The position numbers were made by a program, and so were the translations under genes. A DNA stretch of 64,000 nt, taken from Nocardia cyriacigeorgica (GTDB lineage Bacteria; Actinomycetota; Actinomycetes; Mycobacteriales; Mycobacteriaceae). Shown here in pieces: positions 37,172 to 48,002 of the stretch (position 1 is its first letter; each line of letters begins with the position of its first letter). Where the stretch lies: contig NZ_JAAGUY010000008.1 in assembly GCF_010868145.1 (NCBI RefSeq), positions 148,288-212,287 of the forward strand, read 5' to 3'. The notes under the pieces are model-generated. The model had not been told where the DNA came from and did not search any database. It saw only the letters and a list, made by a program, of their open reading frames with translations.

Positions 37172-38076
37172 CAGATTCACGCCTACCGCTACCGACATCG
37201 TCCGGTGGGCTCCAGTGGGGCTTGCTCGGTGTCGTCGCATTTTCCTTCACTGTTCCCTTCACGCGTGTGGCAGTCGACGATGGCGGGATATCGCCGCTGT
37301 TCGTCGGGGCCGGCCGGGCCGTCATCGCCGCCCTCCTCGCGGCCGTGGCACTGACCGTGACGAAGCAGCGGTTGCCGCAGGGGACCCAGTGGGGCCGGGT
37401 CGCGATCGTGGCAGGCGGTGTGGTGGTGGGCTTTCCGCTGCTGACGTCCTACGCGCTGACCACGGCACCGGCCGGTCACAGCGCCGTGGTGATCGCGCTG
37501 CTTCCCGCCGCGACTGCGGTCATGGCTGTGCTCCGCGGCCATGAACGGCCACCGGTGGCCTTCTGGTACTCGGCGGGGCTCGGCGCCGTTGCCGCACTCG
37601 TCTTCGCCGCCCTGCAAGGCGGCGGATTCGGTGCACTGCACTGGTCGGATCTGCTGCTGTTCGGCGCGGTCGTGGCGGCCGCGATCGGATATGCCGAGGG
37701 CGGGCTGCTTGCCAGGGAACTCGGCGCTTGGCAGACGGTCTCCTGGGCGCTGGTTCTCGCCGCGCCGCTGATGATCGCGCTCACCGGTCTGTCGGTGGCT
37801 CAGCGCCCTCCGAGTGGCACGGCGATCGAATGGGCGGGCTTCGCCTACCTCGCGGTGGTGAGCATGTACCTGGGCTTCTTCGCCTGGTACCGCGGGCTCG
37901 CGATCGGGCCGATGGCCCAGGTCAGCCAGGTGCAGTTGGTGCAGCCCGTGCTGACCATCGGCTGGGCCGCGTTGCTGCTCGGCGAACAACTCACCTGGCC
38001 GACGGTGCTCGGTGGACTCGCCGTAATCGGCTGCGCCGCACTGGCCGTGCGTGCACGACTCGTACGGGCGGGTTAG
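37147..38076 (+). CDS. EamA/DMT family transporter
   Basis: A 309-residue membrane protein with ten helices in two EamA repeats (first from GLLGVVAFSFTVPFTRVAVD, second from LLLFGAVVAAAIGYAEGGLL). Family members export amino acids or small metabolites. The short cytoplasmic N-terminus from ATG 37147 fits. Divergently paired with the MocR regulator, a common arrangement. Its stop overlaps the convergent lipoprotein gene by 4 nt. Confidence 0.9.
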   Translation: MSIQSSAIADSRLPLPTSSGGLQWGLLGVVAFSFTVPFTRVAVDDGGISPLFVGAGRAVIAALLAAVALTVTKQRLPQGTQWGRVAIVAGGVVVGFPLLTSYALTTAPAGHSAVVIALLPAATAVMAVLRGHERPPVAFWYSAGLGAVAALVFAALQGGGFGALHWSDLLLFGAVVAAAIGYAEGGLLARELGAWQTVSWALVLAAPLMIALTGLSVAQRPPSGTAIEWAGFAYLAVVSMYLGFFAWYRGLAIGPMAQVSQVQLVQPVLTIGWAALLLGEQLTWPTVLGGLAVIGCAALAVRARLVRAG

Positions 38077-38666
38077 GACGTCGCGATATCGATGACGAGC
38101 TTGGTTGGATCGCCTTGCGTGCTCACCGAGAACGCCGGTCGATCTCCATTGATACCGATGAACGACTGGGTGATGCCCTCGAACACGATCGTCCGGTAGA
38201 CGCCTGCGATGCCGGGTGCGGCAGGATCGGTCGCCGGGTCCGGACCCGCGTACGGTTCCACCCCGCTGTCGAACGGGTACACCGAGCCGGTGATCCGCAC
38301 CTCCAGCACCGACTGTCCGGCGACGTCGAGGGCGGCGCCACTGCCGTCCTGCACGGCCTTGTCGGTGTACTCGACGATCCAGCCCGGCGTTCCGGTGCCA
38401 CCCAGGTCGTAGACGACACGATCGAAGCCGTCGTGATGGCTGATGCCGATATCGGTGACCGTCAGCGCGGCGTCGCCGGAGGCTTCGGCGCGTTTGGGTG
38501 CGGCATCCGACGGCCCGGCCGGTGGGGCCACCGCGGGGGTGGTCGTCGCGGCCGAGGTGGTGGGGACATCGACGAGGCTGCTCGGGGTCGATTCACTGTC
38601 GCCGCATCCCGCCGCGACACCGACGACGCCGAGGGCAATCAGGCCGACCACCAGCTTGTTACGCAT
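38073..38666 (-). CDS. AMIN-like domain lipoprotein
   Basis: A 197-residue lipoprotein (lipobox AAGC, Cys20) with a Thr/Pro/Ala linker, then a beta-rich domain containing HHDGFDRVVYDLGGTGTPGW, VEYTDKAV and SVLEVRITGSVYPFD, the pattern of AMIN-like domains in actinobacterial lipoproteins. These may bind the cell wall, but function is unproved. Start ATG 38666; the upstream extension lacks support. Confidence 0.85.
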   Translation of the reverse strand: MRNKLVVGLIALGVVGVAAGCGDSESTPSSLVDVPTTSAATTTPAVAPPAGPSDAAPKRAEASGDAALTVTDIGISHHDGFDRVVYDLGGTGTPGWIVEYTDKAVQDGSGAALDVAGQSVLEVRITGSVYPFDSGVEPYAGPDPATDPAAPGIAGVYRTIVFEGITQSFIGINGDRPAFSVSTQGDPTKLVIDIATS

Positions 38667-38789
38667 GTGGCAAATGTTACCGACTATCGCCCGCTCGCAG
38701 CGGGTATTCCGCCCAGGATGTTTGATTGCTCTTGGTGTCCGATATGGGCCGGACGTGCTTATCGGGCAACGATCTAGCACACTTGACGG

Positions 38790-39935
38790 GTGCTGAATGT
38801 AGAGGATCTGCTGGGGCGGCTGCGCCGGTATCCGGATGTGGAGGCGTCGAACCTATATGCCGTCGATGCCGCTGACCGGCTGATTCTCGATGTCGCGGCA
38901 GACGCGCTCGCTGCTGTGGATAGCGGGGAAGTTGCCATTATCGGCGACAGCTACGGTGCGCTGACCCTCGGCGCCGCGGCCGCGCACGACCTCCGTGGAC
39001 TACGCGTCCACCAAGATCTGCTCACCGGCGAACTCGCCCTCACCGCCAATGCACGTACGGTCGGCCTCACCGACCGCTACACCGCGCATGCCCTCGACGC
39101 CGACCTGCTGAAGGGCGTGCGCGTTGTGCTGTTGCGACTACCGCGAGTGCTCGCGGGTCTCTCCGAGGTCGCCGACGCCATCGCCCGCTTCGCCGCACCG
39201 GACGTCGTGGTCTTCGCGGGCGGTCGCGACAAGTACCTGACCAAATCGATGAATGACGTTCTCGCCGAATCGTTCACCGATGTGCGGGCGAGCCGCGGCA
39301 GGCAGAAATCGCGCACGCTCTTGGCCAGCGGCCCGAAACCGGTGGGCGATCCGCCGTTTCCGGTACGCGAGCACATCGGTGAGCTCGATATCGATGTCGT
39401 CGCGCACGGTGCCGCGTTCTCCGGCGCCCGCCTCGATATCGGCACCAGATTTCTGCTCCAGCACATGAAGACGATGAAGCCCGACGCCCGCGACGCCATC
39501 GACCTCGGCTGCGGAACCGGCATCCTTGCCGTCGCGCTGGCCAAGGCCAGGCCCCGGCTCGAAGTGGTCGGCACCGATCAGTCGGCCGCCGCGGTGGCCT
39601 CCGCGGTCGCCACGGTCGCCGCCAATCAGGTCACCGACCGGGTGACGGTGGTGCGCGACGACGCGATGTCGGCGGCGCCGGACAACAGTGCCGACCTGGT
39701 GCTGTGCAATCCGCCGTTCCATGTCGGTGCGGCCGTGCACACCGGATCGGCGATCAAGATGTTCGCCGAGACCGGCCGGGTGCTGCGGCCGGGCGGTGAA
39801 CTGTGGGCCGTGTACAACTCACATCTGAACTATCGCGGTGTCGTCGAGCGGATGGTCGGGCGCACCGATGTGATCGGACGCAACCGCAAATTCACCGTCA
39901 CCCGGTCGGTGTGTGGCTTGCATGACGCCCAATAA
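38790..39935 (+). CDS. class I methyltransferase, RsmC/RlmG type (rRNA guanine-N2)
   Basis: A 381-residue protein with a degenerate N-terminal methyltransferase-like half and a C-terminal active half: SAM-binding AIDLGCGTGILAVALAK near residue 236 and the catalytic LVLCNPPFH near 305 (NPPF, used for N-methylation of guanine or adenine). This two-half build is typical of RsmC and RlmG, which modify 16S G1207 or 23S G1835. GTG start at 38790. The exact target cannot be decided here. Confidence 0.88.
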   Translation: MLNVEDLLGRLRRYPDVEASNLYAVDAADRLILDVAADALAAVDSGEVAIIGDSYGALTLGAAAAHDLRGLRVHQDLLTGELALTANARTVGLTDRYTAHALDADLLKGVRVVLLRLPRVLAGLSEVADAIARFAAPDVVVFAGGRDKYLTKSMNDVLAESFTDVRASRGRQKSRTLLASGPKPVGDPPFPVREHIGELDIDVVAHGAAFSGARLDIGTRFLLQHMKTMKPDARDAIDLGCGTGILAVALAKARPRLEVVGTDQSAAAVASAVATVAANQVTDRVTVVRDDAMSAAPDNSADLVLCNPPFHVGAAVHTGSAIKMFAETGRVLRPGGELWAVYNSHLNYRGVVERMVGRTDVIGRNRKFTVTRSVCGLHDAQ

Positions 39936-40098
39936 CGGTAGAGTCCGATTTGTCGGTCTTTGCCGTAACTCCGAGTCGCCCCTTCGGGAACTCGGCGGCG
40001 GCGAGGATCGTTGGATACAACAAGTTGGAAATCGAGCAGCGATTCGTTTCCGGCGGCCACGCCTCGACGTGGGCCACGACTCCAGAAAGGGACAAGCG

Positions 40099-40956
40099 GT
40101 GCGCGCCACAAGCAATCCGGTTTTCAAGAACCTCCCCAAGCAGGAGGGTGGTGGCTACGCCAACTTCGGTTCGGGCGTGGCCGGCGCGGGGCAGCTGGGC
40201 CAGCAGTTCGGTAACCAGTACGGACAGCCCCCGCAGTACCAGCCCTACCAGCAGGCGCCCGCCACCCGGTCGATGACCATCGACGACGTGGTGACCAAGA
40301 CGGGCATCACGCTGGGTGTGCTGGCGGTATCCGCCCTCATCTCCTTCATCCTCAGCAGCGCGAACAACGGCCTTGCGCCGATGTTCGTGATCGGCGGTGG
40401 TCTGGTCGGCCTGGTGCTGGTGCTCGTCGCCAGCTTCGGCCGCAAGATGGACAACCCCGCCATCGTGCTCGGCTACGCGGTCGCCGAGGGTCTGTTCCTC
40501 GGCGCGCTGTCGCTGATGTTCACCGACGTCTCGTTCGGCGGTGCGGGCGGCTCGGCGCTGATCGGTCAGGCCGTGCTCGGCACCTTCGGTGTGTTCGCTG
40601 GCATGCTGGTCGTCTACAAGACCGGCGCCATCCGTGTCACGCCGCGCTTCACCCGCATGATCGTCGGCGCGATGATCGGTGTGCTGGTGCTGATCGTCGG
40701 CAACCTGATCGCGAGCTTCTTCACCGACGGCGGCTTCGGCCTGCGTGACGGTGGCCCGATCGCCATCATCTTCAGTCTGGTCTGCATCGGGATCGCCGCG
40801 TTCAGCTTCCTGCTCGACTTCGACGCCGCCGACCAGCTGATCCGCGCCCAGGCGCCGGAGAAGGCCGCCTGGGGCGTCGCCCTCGGCCTCACCGTCACCC
40901 TGGTCTGGCTCTACGTCGAGATCCTGCGCCTGCTGAGCTACTTCCAGAACGATTAG
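40099..40956 (+). CDS. Bax inhibitor-1/YccA family membrane protein
   Basis: A 285-residue protein: a Gly/Gln-rich cytoplasmic N-terminus (QQFGNQYGQPPQYQPYQQ) and seven membrane helices from about residue 65, ending LYVEILRLLSYFQND, a typical BI-1 end. GTG at 40099 with AAGGGA upstream. Relatives act as pH-dependent calcium leak channels; role here unknown. It opens the second conserved block (compare Rv1072). Confidence 0.9.
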   Translation: MRATSNPVFKNLPKQEGGGYANFGSGVAGAGQLGQQFGNQYGQPPQYQPYQQAPATRSMTIDDVVTKTGITLGVLAVSALISFILSSANNGLAPMFVIGGGLVGLVLVLVASFGRKMDNPAIVLGYAVAEGLFLGALSLMFTDVSFGGAGGSALIGQAVLGTFGVFAGMLVVYKTGAIRVTPRFTRMIVGAMIGVLVLIVGNLIASFFTDGGFGLRDGGPIAIIFSLVCIGIAAFSFLLDFDAADQLIRAQAPEKAAWGVALGLTVTLVWLYVEILRLLSYFQND

Positions 40957-40987
40957 TGCGTGCGCGGTGATCCGCGCGCCTAGACCA

Positions 40988-41023
40988 GAATGGCTCCCTA
41001 CCCGAGTGGGTAGGGAGCCATTC
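40988..41023. terminator. bidirectional terminator hairpin
   Basis: A 16-bp perfect stem, GAATGGCTCCCTACCC with GGGTAGGGAGCCATTC, and a 4-nt loop (GAGT), between the convergent Bax1-like and thiolase genes. Suits termination from both sides. Confidence 0.85.
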
Positions 41024-41042
41024 CTGTTCGTGCCGCGAGCTA

Positions 41043-42263
41043 CTAGCTCAGCCGCTCGATGACCATCGCCATGCCCTGCCCGCCGCCGACGCACATGGTC
41101 TCCAGACCGAACTGCTTGTCGTGGGTCTGCAGGTTGTTGATCAGCGTCGCGGTGATGCGGGCGCCGGTCATACCGAACGGGTGGCCGAGGGCGATCGCGC
41201 CACCGGAGACGTTGAGCCGGTCCAGATCCATGTTCAGCTCACGGGCCGAACCGAGCACCTGCACCGCGAAGGCCTCGTTGATCTCGTACAGGTCGATGTC
41301 GTCGATGGTCTTGCCCGCGAACTTAAGCGCCTTACGGACCGCCTCGATCGGGCCGAGGCCCATGATCTCGGGCGACAGACCGGACACGCCGGTGGAGACG
41401 ATGCGGGCCAGCGGGGTCAGGCCCAGCTCCTTGGCCTTGGTGTCGCTCATGATCACCAGGGCGGCGGCGCCGTCGTTGAGGGGGCAGGCGTTACCAGCGG
41501 TAATGGTGCCGTCGGGACGGAACACCGGCTTGAGCTGCGAGATCTTCTCGTAGGTCGTACCTGCGCGCGGGCCGTCATCGGTGGAGACGACGGTGCCGTC
41601 GGGCAGGGTCACCGGGGTGATCTCCCGCTCGAAGAAGCCGGCCTTGATGGCCTCCTCGGCGCGGTTCTGCGAGCGCACGCCCCAGTGGTCCTGGTCCTCA
41701 CGCGAGATGCCGGTGAACTGGGCGACGTTCTCGGCGGTCTGGCCCATCGCGATGTAGATGTCGGGCAGCTCGCCGTTCTCGCGTGGGTCGGCCCAGCGGT
41801 CGGAGCCGCCTTCGGCGCGCTTGGTGGTACGCGATTCGGCTTCGCCGAACTTCTCGTTGTGGGTGTCGGGCCAGCCGTCGGAGGTGCCCTTCGGGAAGCG
41901 CGAGACGGTCTCCACACCGGCGGAGATGAACACATCGCCTTCACCGGCCTTGATGGCGTGCAGCGCCATGCGGGTGGTCTGTAGCGACGACGAACAGTAC
42001 CGGTTGAGGGTGACGCCGGGCAGGAAGTCGTAGCCGAGCTGGGTCGCGACGACCTTGGCCATGTTGAAGCCGGCTTCGCCACCGGGCTGGCCGCAGCCGA
42101 GCATCAGATCGTCGATCTGAGCGGGGTCGAGCGCGGGAACCTTGTCGAGCGCGGCGCGGACCATCTGGGTGGCGAGGTCGTCCGGCCGCATGCTCACCAG
42201 AGAACCCTTGCCTGCACGGCCGATGGGGGAGCGGGCGTACGAAACGATGACGGCCTCAGGCAT
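41043..42263 (-). CDS. acetyl-CoA C-acetyltransferase (thiolase, FadA3-like)
   Basis: A 406-residue thiolase joining or cleaving acyl-CoA in beta-oxidation. The nucleophilic Cys lies in TLNRYCSSSLQ near residue 90, the catalytic His in ALGHPFGMTGARI, and the second Cys in ETMCVGGGQGMAMV. NEAFAVQVL is also conserved. Position between the Bax1-like and SGNH genes matches fadA3 (Rv1074c). Confidence 0.95.
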   Translation of the reverse strand: MPEAVIVSYARSPIGRAGKGSLVSMRPDDLATQMVRAALDKVPALDPAQIDDLMLGCGQPGGEAGFNMAKVVATQLGYDFLPGVTLNRYCSSSLQTTRMALHAIKAGEGDVFISAGVETVSRFPKGTSDGWPDTHNEKFGEAESRTTKRAEGGSDRWADPRENGELPDIYIAMGQTAENVAQFTGISREDQDHWGVRSQNRAEEAIKAGFFEREITPVTLPDGTVVSTDDGPRAGTTYEKISQLKPVFRPDGTITAGNACPLNDGAAALVIMSDTKAKELGLTPLARIVSTGVSGLSPEIMGLGPIEAVRKALKFAGKTIDDIDLYEINEAFAVQVLGSARELNMDLDRLNVSGGAIALGHPFGMTGARITATLINNLQTHDKQFGLETMCVGGGQGMAMVIERLS

Positions 42264-42357
42264 GAGGACTCCTTATGTCTCGGAGCACGACGTGTGGTCG
42301 CGACCACACGTGCGGTACTCGCGGGTACGAATCACTTCGAATCTACGTCGCGCCCGG

Positions 42358-43221
42358 CTAGGGGGAAACACCCGGTACGACCAGATCCCGCTCAGCGAGA
42401 GCCTGGATCAGAACCGGCAGCAAATGCTCGGCGGCGAGTGCGTATCCGGCGGCCGAGGGGTGGAAGCCGTCGGCGGAGAACATCTGTTCCGGCGCGGCCT
42501 GGAAGTCTTTGCCGAGCAGATCGCCCATCGACACCGGATGACCGCCCGCGGTGAGGGTGACGGCGGTCTGGGCCCTGGCCAGCCGATGGCTCCAGGTGCG
42601 CACCACACTGCGCAACGGTTGTGGGATGGCGATGACGGTGCCCAGATCGGGGCAGGTACCGACCACCACGACGCTGCCCGCTCCGCACAGCCGCGCGACG
42701 GCCCGTTTGAGACGATCGGCCGAGCGCGTCACCGAATGCTTCTTGGTGATGTCGTTTCCGCCGATCAGGATCACCGCGGCGTCCGGTGGTGGCCCGGCCA
42801 CGAACATCGCGTCCACCTGGCCGGACAGGCCCTTGGACGTCGCTCCGGAGATGGCTTTGGTGCTCAATCGGATGCGCTGCCCGGTCGCCTCGGCCAGGCC
42901 GCGAGCCAGCCGGACTCCTGGTACTTCCGTCGCGTCGGTGCAGCCGACGCCCGCCGCGGTGGAATCGCCGAAGATCATCAGGTGCAGGTCGGCGTGCCGA
43001 TCCAGCCGCCACGGTTCGGGCCGTACCTCGCCCGGTAGATAGATGCCGTCGGCTTCCGGCGGTTTGGAGGTGTCACGCCCGATGACGCCGCGCGCGACAC
43101 CCGCCTGCGCCATGAGATGCCGATACGCCACCCACGACACCGTCCCCGCGCCCGAGCCCGCCAGCACGGTCGCGGCCCCGGTGACCGCGGCGGTGCGCCA
43201 TCCGATTCGAGACTCGCCCAC
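42358..43221 (-). CDS. membrane-anchored SGNH hydrolase (Rv1075c-like)
   Basis: A 287-residue esterase with an N-terminal hydrophobic anchor or signal (AAVTGAATVLAGSGAGTVSWVA). Catalytic blocks: IFGDSTAAGVG (Ser), ISGATSKG, LIGGNDITK (Asn) and DGFHPSAAGY (Asp/His). The Mycobacterium homologue Rv1075c is described as a GDSL esterase. GTG at 43221. It lies 94 nt downstream of the thiolase start region, leftward on the same strand, in the conserved order. Confidence 0.9.
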   Translation of the reverse strand: MGESRIGWRTAAVTGAATVLAGSGAGTVSWVAYRHLMAQAGVARGVIGRDTSKPPEADGIYLPGEVRPEPWRLDRHADLHLMIFGDSTAAGVGCTDATEVPGVRLARGLAEATGQRIRLSTKAISGATSKGLSGQVDAMFVAGPPPDAAVILIGGNDITKKHSVTRSADRLKRAVARLCGAGSVVVVGTCPDLGTVIAIPQPLRSVVRTWSHRLARAQTAVTLTAGGHPVSMGDLLGKDFQAAPEQMFSADGFHPSAAGYALAAEHLLPVLIQALAERDLVVPGVSP

Positions 43222-43344
43222 GGACTCGGATTTTACGTGTTTCGGCCGTTCGCGCAGTTCTCGCCGGTTGCCGCGTGCCGTGGCGGCCGGACACCGCCCG
43301 GCCGCCTCGTGCTGTTGGGCCGAGTGCTGCCTCGGCGGCCGGGA

Positions 43345-43812
43345 TCAGGCCGGGACGTCGAAGGAACCGCGTGCCGGAATGTTGGCGTGGTTGGTGCTGA
43401 CGGTGACCTCGATGCGGCCGGGCCCGGTGTCCTGGAACAGCGAGTACTGGATGCTGCCGTAGATGCCGGTCACCACGTTGTTCTCGTAGGTGCCGGTGGC
43501 GCCGGTGGTGGTGTTGCGCCAGGCCACGGTGGTGCGGACCTCACACAGGGGTGCCAGCGGGTACTGGCCGGGGCCGATCCCGCCGACCGGCGCCGCGCGC
43601 ACGTTCACCACGGCGCGTCCGGGCCAGTCGGGGCTGGTGTCGGCCCAGGTGTGGATACTGGTCCAGCACAGCCCGCCATAGGCCATGGTGGGCACATCGG
43701 GGAAGGCGACGGTGGTGGTGGCCGCGGCAGCGGGCGCACCCGTCGCGACGACCAGTGCGACCGTCGATCCGGTCAGCACCGCGGCGACCCGGGCAGTGTT
43801 CGGCAGCCTCAT
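43345..43812 (-). CDS. small secreted beta-rich protein with WRN motif (paralogue group)
   Basis: A 155-residue secreted protein (signal peptide cut after APAAAA, about residue 31). Contains VAWRNTTTGATGTYENN and ends NIPARGSFDVPA, aligning along its length with the product at 26913; both also share a VVxVxAxPxG stretch. Two Cys (LCWTS, LCEVR) likely pair. No enzymatic motif; function unknown. Confidence 0.85.
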   Translation of the reverse strand: MRLPNTARVAAVLTGSTVALVVATGAPAAAATTTVAFPDVPTMAYGGLCWTSIHTWADTSPDWPGRAVVNVRAAPVGGIGPGQYPLAPLCEVRTTVAWRNTTTGATGTYENNVVTGIYGSIQYSLFQDTGPGRIEVTVSTNHANIPARGSFDVPA

Positions 43813-43934
43813 AGCCGCAGATATTAGGCGGCGGAGGCGTTTTCCGCAGGAATGCGCGCCGCGGCCCGGTGCCGTCGGTGTGGTGTGCGTGACCGGCCCG
43901 CACCTGTCGGCAACGGTTCTGCAACGATGGAGTC

Positions 43935-45326
<1,392 letters not shown>

Positions 45327-45462
45327 AAGTCAGGGCTTCGGCGGGTCGTCCGGATCATGTGGGATCTGTGGGCGGTCCGCCGATTCGCCACCCTGGTCGG
45401 CTATGCCCAATCCCTGTCTGCGGTCCCGATGGCGGGCACGCCGTCACAGGTGCAGGGCCGGC

Positions 45463-46212
45463 TCAATGGTCACAGCTCATTGCCTCTAATGCGGTGGTCA
45501 GTTCCTCGGCGCTGGCGGCGTCGTGAAATTCGCCGCCGGACAGTCGGGCGATTTCTCGCAGCGATTCGGGGTCGGTGGGCACCCGGACCGTATGTCCATC
45601 GGTGCCGCCGGGAACGGCGACCTCACCCTGGTCGGTGCCCAGCGAAATCGTGGAGATGGGCACCCCGCCCTGCTCGGCCTTCTGGGCCGCGGTGTACGCG
45701 CCGCGTGAGTCGTTCAGATCGGCCGGAACCGTTTGTTTGCCGTCGGAGATCAGGATGATCCGGTGGGCGCTCGCGGGTGACAATCCCGTAGCGGACAGCG
45801 CCGTGAATATGCCCTCGCCGGTCGCGGTGCGTTCGCTCAATGTCACCGAGTCGATGGCCTTGTCGAACTCATCCCGGTCGGTCGACGGCCGCGTCACCAC
45901 CTGCGCCGTGCCCGCGAACGTGACGAATCCCAGCGGTGTCTGATCCGGGAGTCCGGCCGCGAAGTCTTTCGCAGCCCGCTTCGCGGCCGCCAGCCGACTC
46001 GGCGCCACGTCGGTGGCATCCATCGACAGCGACACATCGAGAACGAACACCACTCCCGCATCGCAGGAAACGCTGTCGCCGTCGGTTGGTTGAGCTTCAC
46101 CGGCAGCAGACTGAGCTTCGCCGGATACCTGCTGGCCACACGACGAAATCATCACGGCGCCAACGGCCAGCAGCCCGGTCAACGCAAGCCGCAACCGCGG
46201 GATCAGAACCAC
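45463..46212 (-). CDS. von Willebrand factor A domain lipoprotein
   Basis: A 249-residue lipoprotein (lipobox ISSC, Cys25) with one VWA domain. The MIDAS is VFVLDVSLSMDATD (DxSxS), with the further Thr in ERTATGEGIFTAL and Asp in IILISDGKQTVP. It probably binds a protein partner through a divalent metal at the cell surface. GTG start at 46212. Convergent with cbs. Confidence 0.88.
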   Translation of the reverse strand: MVLIPRLRLALTGLLAVGAVMISSCGQQVSGEAQSAAGEAQPTDGDSVSCDAGVVFVLDVSLSMDATDVAPSRLAAAKRAAKDFAAGLPDQTPLGFVTFAGTAQVVTRPSTDRDEFDKAIDSVTLSERTATGEGIFTALSATGLSPASAHRIILISDGKQTVPADLNDSRGAYTAAQKAEQGGVPISTISLGTDQGEVAVPGGTDGHTVRVPTDPESLREIARLSGGEFHDAASAEELTTALEAMSCDH

Positions 46213-46327
46213 GCCGTCATGCTATCAACCGAATTCTCACTGTCAGTTGGCTTTCGACGAGAGCTGCCATCTCGGTGGCGAACGGCCCCGCCGCCCCGCG
46301 TGTAGGCTGGCTAGGAGGGAGGGGCTC

Positions 46328-47188
46328 ATGCTTATCGATTTTGTTCCCGACGCGGGTTTGTATCCGTTCGATTCGCGCTGGTTCGACTCGTCTGTTGGGC
46401 GGGTTCATTACATCGACGAGGGGGCGGGACCGACGATCCTGTTCTGTCATGGCGCTCCGGCGTGGAGTTTTCTCTACCGCCACATCGTGAAGGAGTTGCG
46501 TGACCGGTATCGATGTGTTGCCGTCGACAATCTGGGTTTCGGATTGTCCGCACGCCCTGCGGGTTTCGGCTACACGATCGCCGAGCACACCGCGGTCCTC
46601 GCTGAGCTGATCGATCACCTCCAGCTCGATGACTTCATCGTGATGGGACAGGATTGGGGCGGGCCCATCGGACTGGGTGCGGTCGTGCCGCGTGCTGATC
46701 GAGTACGGGGGATCGTGCTGGGCAACACTGTGTTCTGGCCGATCGAAGCGATGGCCAATCGGGCATTCAGCGTGATCATGAGTAGCGGTCCGATGCAGCG
46801 GCGGATCCTCGAACGGAACTTTCTCATCGAGCGCGTACTGCTGTCCGAGCTGGGGAGCAAACTCAGCGCGGCGGAGGCCGACCACTACCGCATGGTGCAG
46901 CCCACCGCGGAGGCCCGGTGCGGACTCGCCGCGACGCCCGAACAAATTCGTGCGGCCCGCCCGCTGCTGGACCAGCTGGCCCGAGACGTGCCCGCCGAGC
47001 TCGCCGACAAGCCGGCACTTCTGGTGTGGGGAATGCGGGACATGGTGTTCCGTCCGAACGCTTGTATTCCGCGGATGCGAGCCGCGTTCACCGATGTCGA
47101 GGTGGTCGAGCTGCCGCGCGCGGGCCACTTCATTCAGGAACACGAACCTGAGGTGATCGCGGCGGCGATTGCGAAGCGGTTCCCCTGA
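46328..47188 (+). CDS. alpha/beta hydrolase, haloalkane dehalogenase-like
   Basis: A 286-residue hydrolase. The nucleophile is Asp109 in MGQDWGGPIG, as in dehalogenases and epoxide hydrolases; the His is in RAGHFIQEHEP. The oxyanion stretch reads FCHGAPAWSF: the Asn that holds halide in haloalkane dehalogenases (HGNPTWS) is Ala43, so dehalogenation is doubtful. Start ATG 46328 follows AGGAGGGAGGGG; the longer frame from 46247 is rejected. Confidence 0.88.
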   Translation: MLIDFVPDAGLYPFDSRWFDSSVGRVHYIDEGAGPTILFCHGAPAWSFLYRHIVKELRDRYRCVAVDNLGFGLSARPAGFGYTIAEHTAVLAELIDHLQLDDFIVMGQDWGGPIGLGAVVPRADRVRGIVLGNTVFWPIEAMANRAFSVIMSSGPMQRRILERNFLIERVLLSELGSKLSAAEADHYRMVQPTAEARCGLAATPEQIRAARPLLDQLARDVPAELADKPALLVWGMRDMVFRPNACIPRMRAAFTDVEVVELPRAGHFIQEHEPEVIAAAIAKRFP

Positions 47189-47228
47189 TACCGCACCGTG
47201 TGAGCGGTGACGCCCTGCCCCGAGTAGG

Positions 47229-47261
47229 TGAGGGGCACCGCACCCTCTACGGTGCCCCTCA
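47229..47261. terminator. bidirectional terminator hairpin
   Basis: TGAGGGGCACCG pairs with CGGTGCCCCTCA (12 bp, 9-nt loop) between the convergent alpha/beta hydrolase gene and the secreted-protein gene ending at 47281. Confidence 0.8.
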
Positions 47262-47280
47262 TCTGGCGTTTCCGCCGTTC

Positions 47281-47769
47281 TCAGCCGAGGGTGAACCTCG
47301 CCGTGCCTGACATCTGCTCCAGTTCGTGGTGGTTCTCGGACAGCGTGACGATCCGGGCCTCCACTCGGCCGGCGCCGGGGCCCATGCCCATACCCATGAT
47401 CACGCCGCCCTCATACGCTTCGATGGCGCCGTTTTCGTTGACGCGGTGGGACTGGCCGTCGGCGTATCCGGAATCCAGGTTCTTCCAACGCACAGCGACG
47501 CGATAGGCCCCACAGTTCTGCCCGGTTTGGGTGATCTTCACGCGAACACCGAACTGGCCGGATTGGGGTTGGGGCACGGTTTCGGCATTGATGATCGCGG
47601 AGCAATTGTTGCCAGGGACACGCGTCAATGTGGGGACGAATTGGACGACCTGATCGGTGGGAAGCGCTGCGGCTGGTCCGCTGAGCCCGACAAGTGTGGC
47701 GGCGGTCATCGTGGTGATGATGGCGGCACCCACCGAGAGCTGTTGACCCTGCTTGCTTTTCAGACTCAT
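47281..47769 (-). CDS. small secreted protein, distant member of the WRN-motif group
   Basis: A 162-residue secreted protein (signal peptide to about GPAAAL, residue 37). Contains VAVRWKNLDSGYADG and a GRVEARIVT...GTARFTLG end, comparable with the proteins at 26913 and 43345; two Cys (NNCSA, QNCGAY). ATG 47769 has only a weak Shine-Dalgarno, and a start near 47790 is possible. Function unknown. Confidence 0.78.
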   Translation of the reverse strand: MSLKSKQGQQLSVGAAIITTMTAATLVGLSGPAAALPTDQVVQFVPTLTRVPGNNCSAIINAETVPQPQSGQFGVRVKITQTGQNCGAYRVAVRWKNLDSGYADGQSHRVNENGAIEAYEGGVIMGMGMGPGAGRVEARIVTLSENHHELEQMSGTARFTLG

Positions 47770-48002
47770 GCCGGGTTGGTCGTTTCGCAATCGGCCGTTG
47801 TTAGCAACTGAATCGATCTCGATCGCATAACGGCGAAATGTTCTCAGGGTTGGGAATTGGAAAGGTTCGTACTGTGTTGCAATGCCGCCGACGAGAGCAA
47901 TTCCTGGCGCCGATGTCCCGCTGAACTTCGTTGTAACGAAACCCTGATCGCCGAGATTCTTCTGTAGTGGTCGGCCATAGGCGGCCCCTACCAGGAGGAA
48001 AC

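Noticed and set aside
46328..47188. Calling the alpha/beta hydrolase a haloalkane dehalogenase
   Set aside because: The halide-binding Asn is replaced by Ala, so the name would overstate the evidence.
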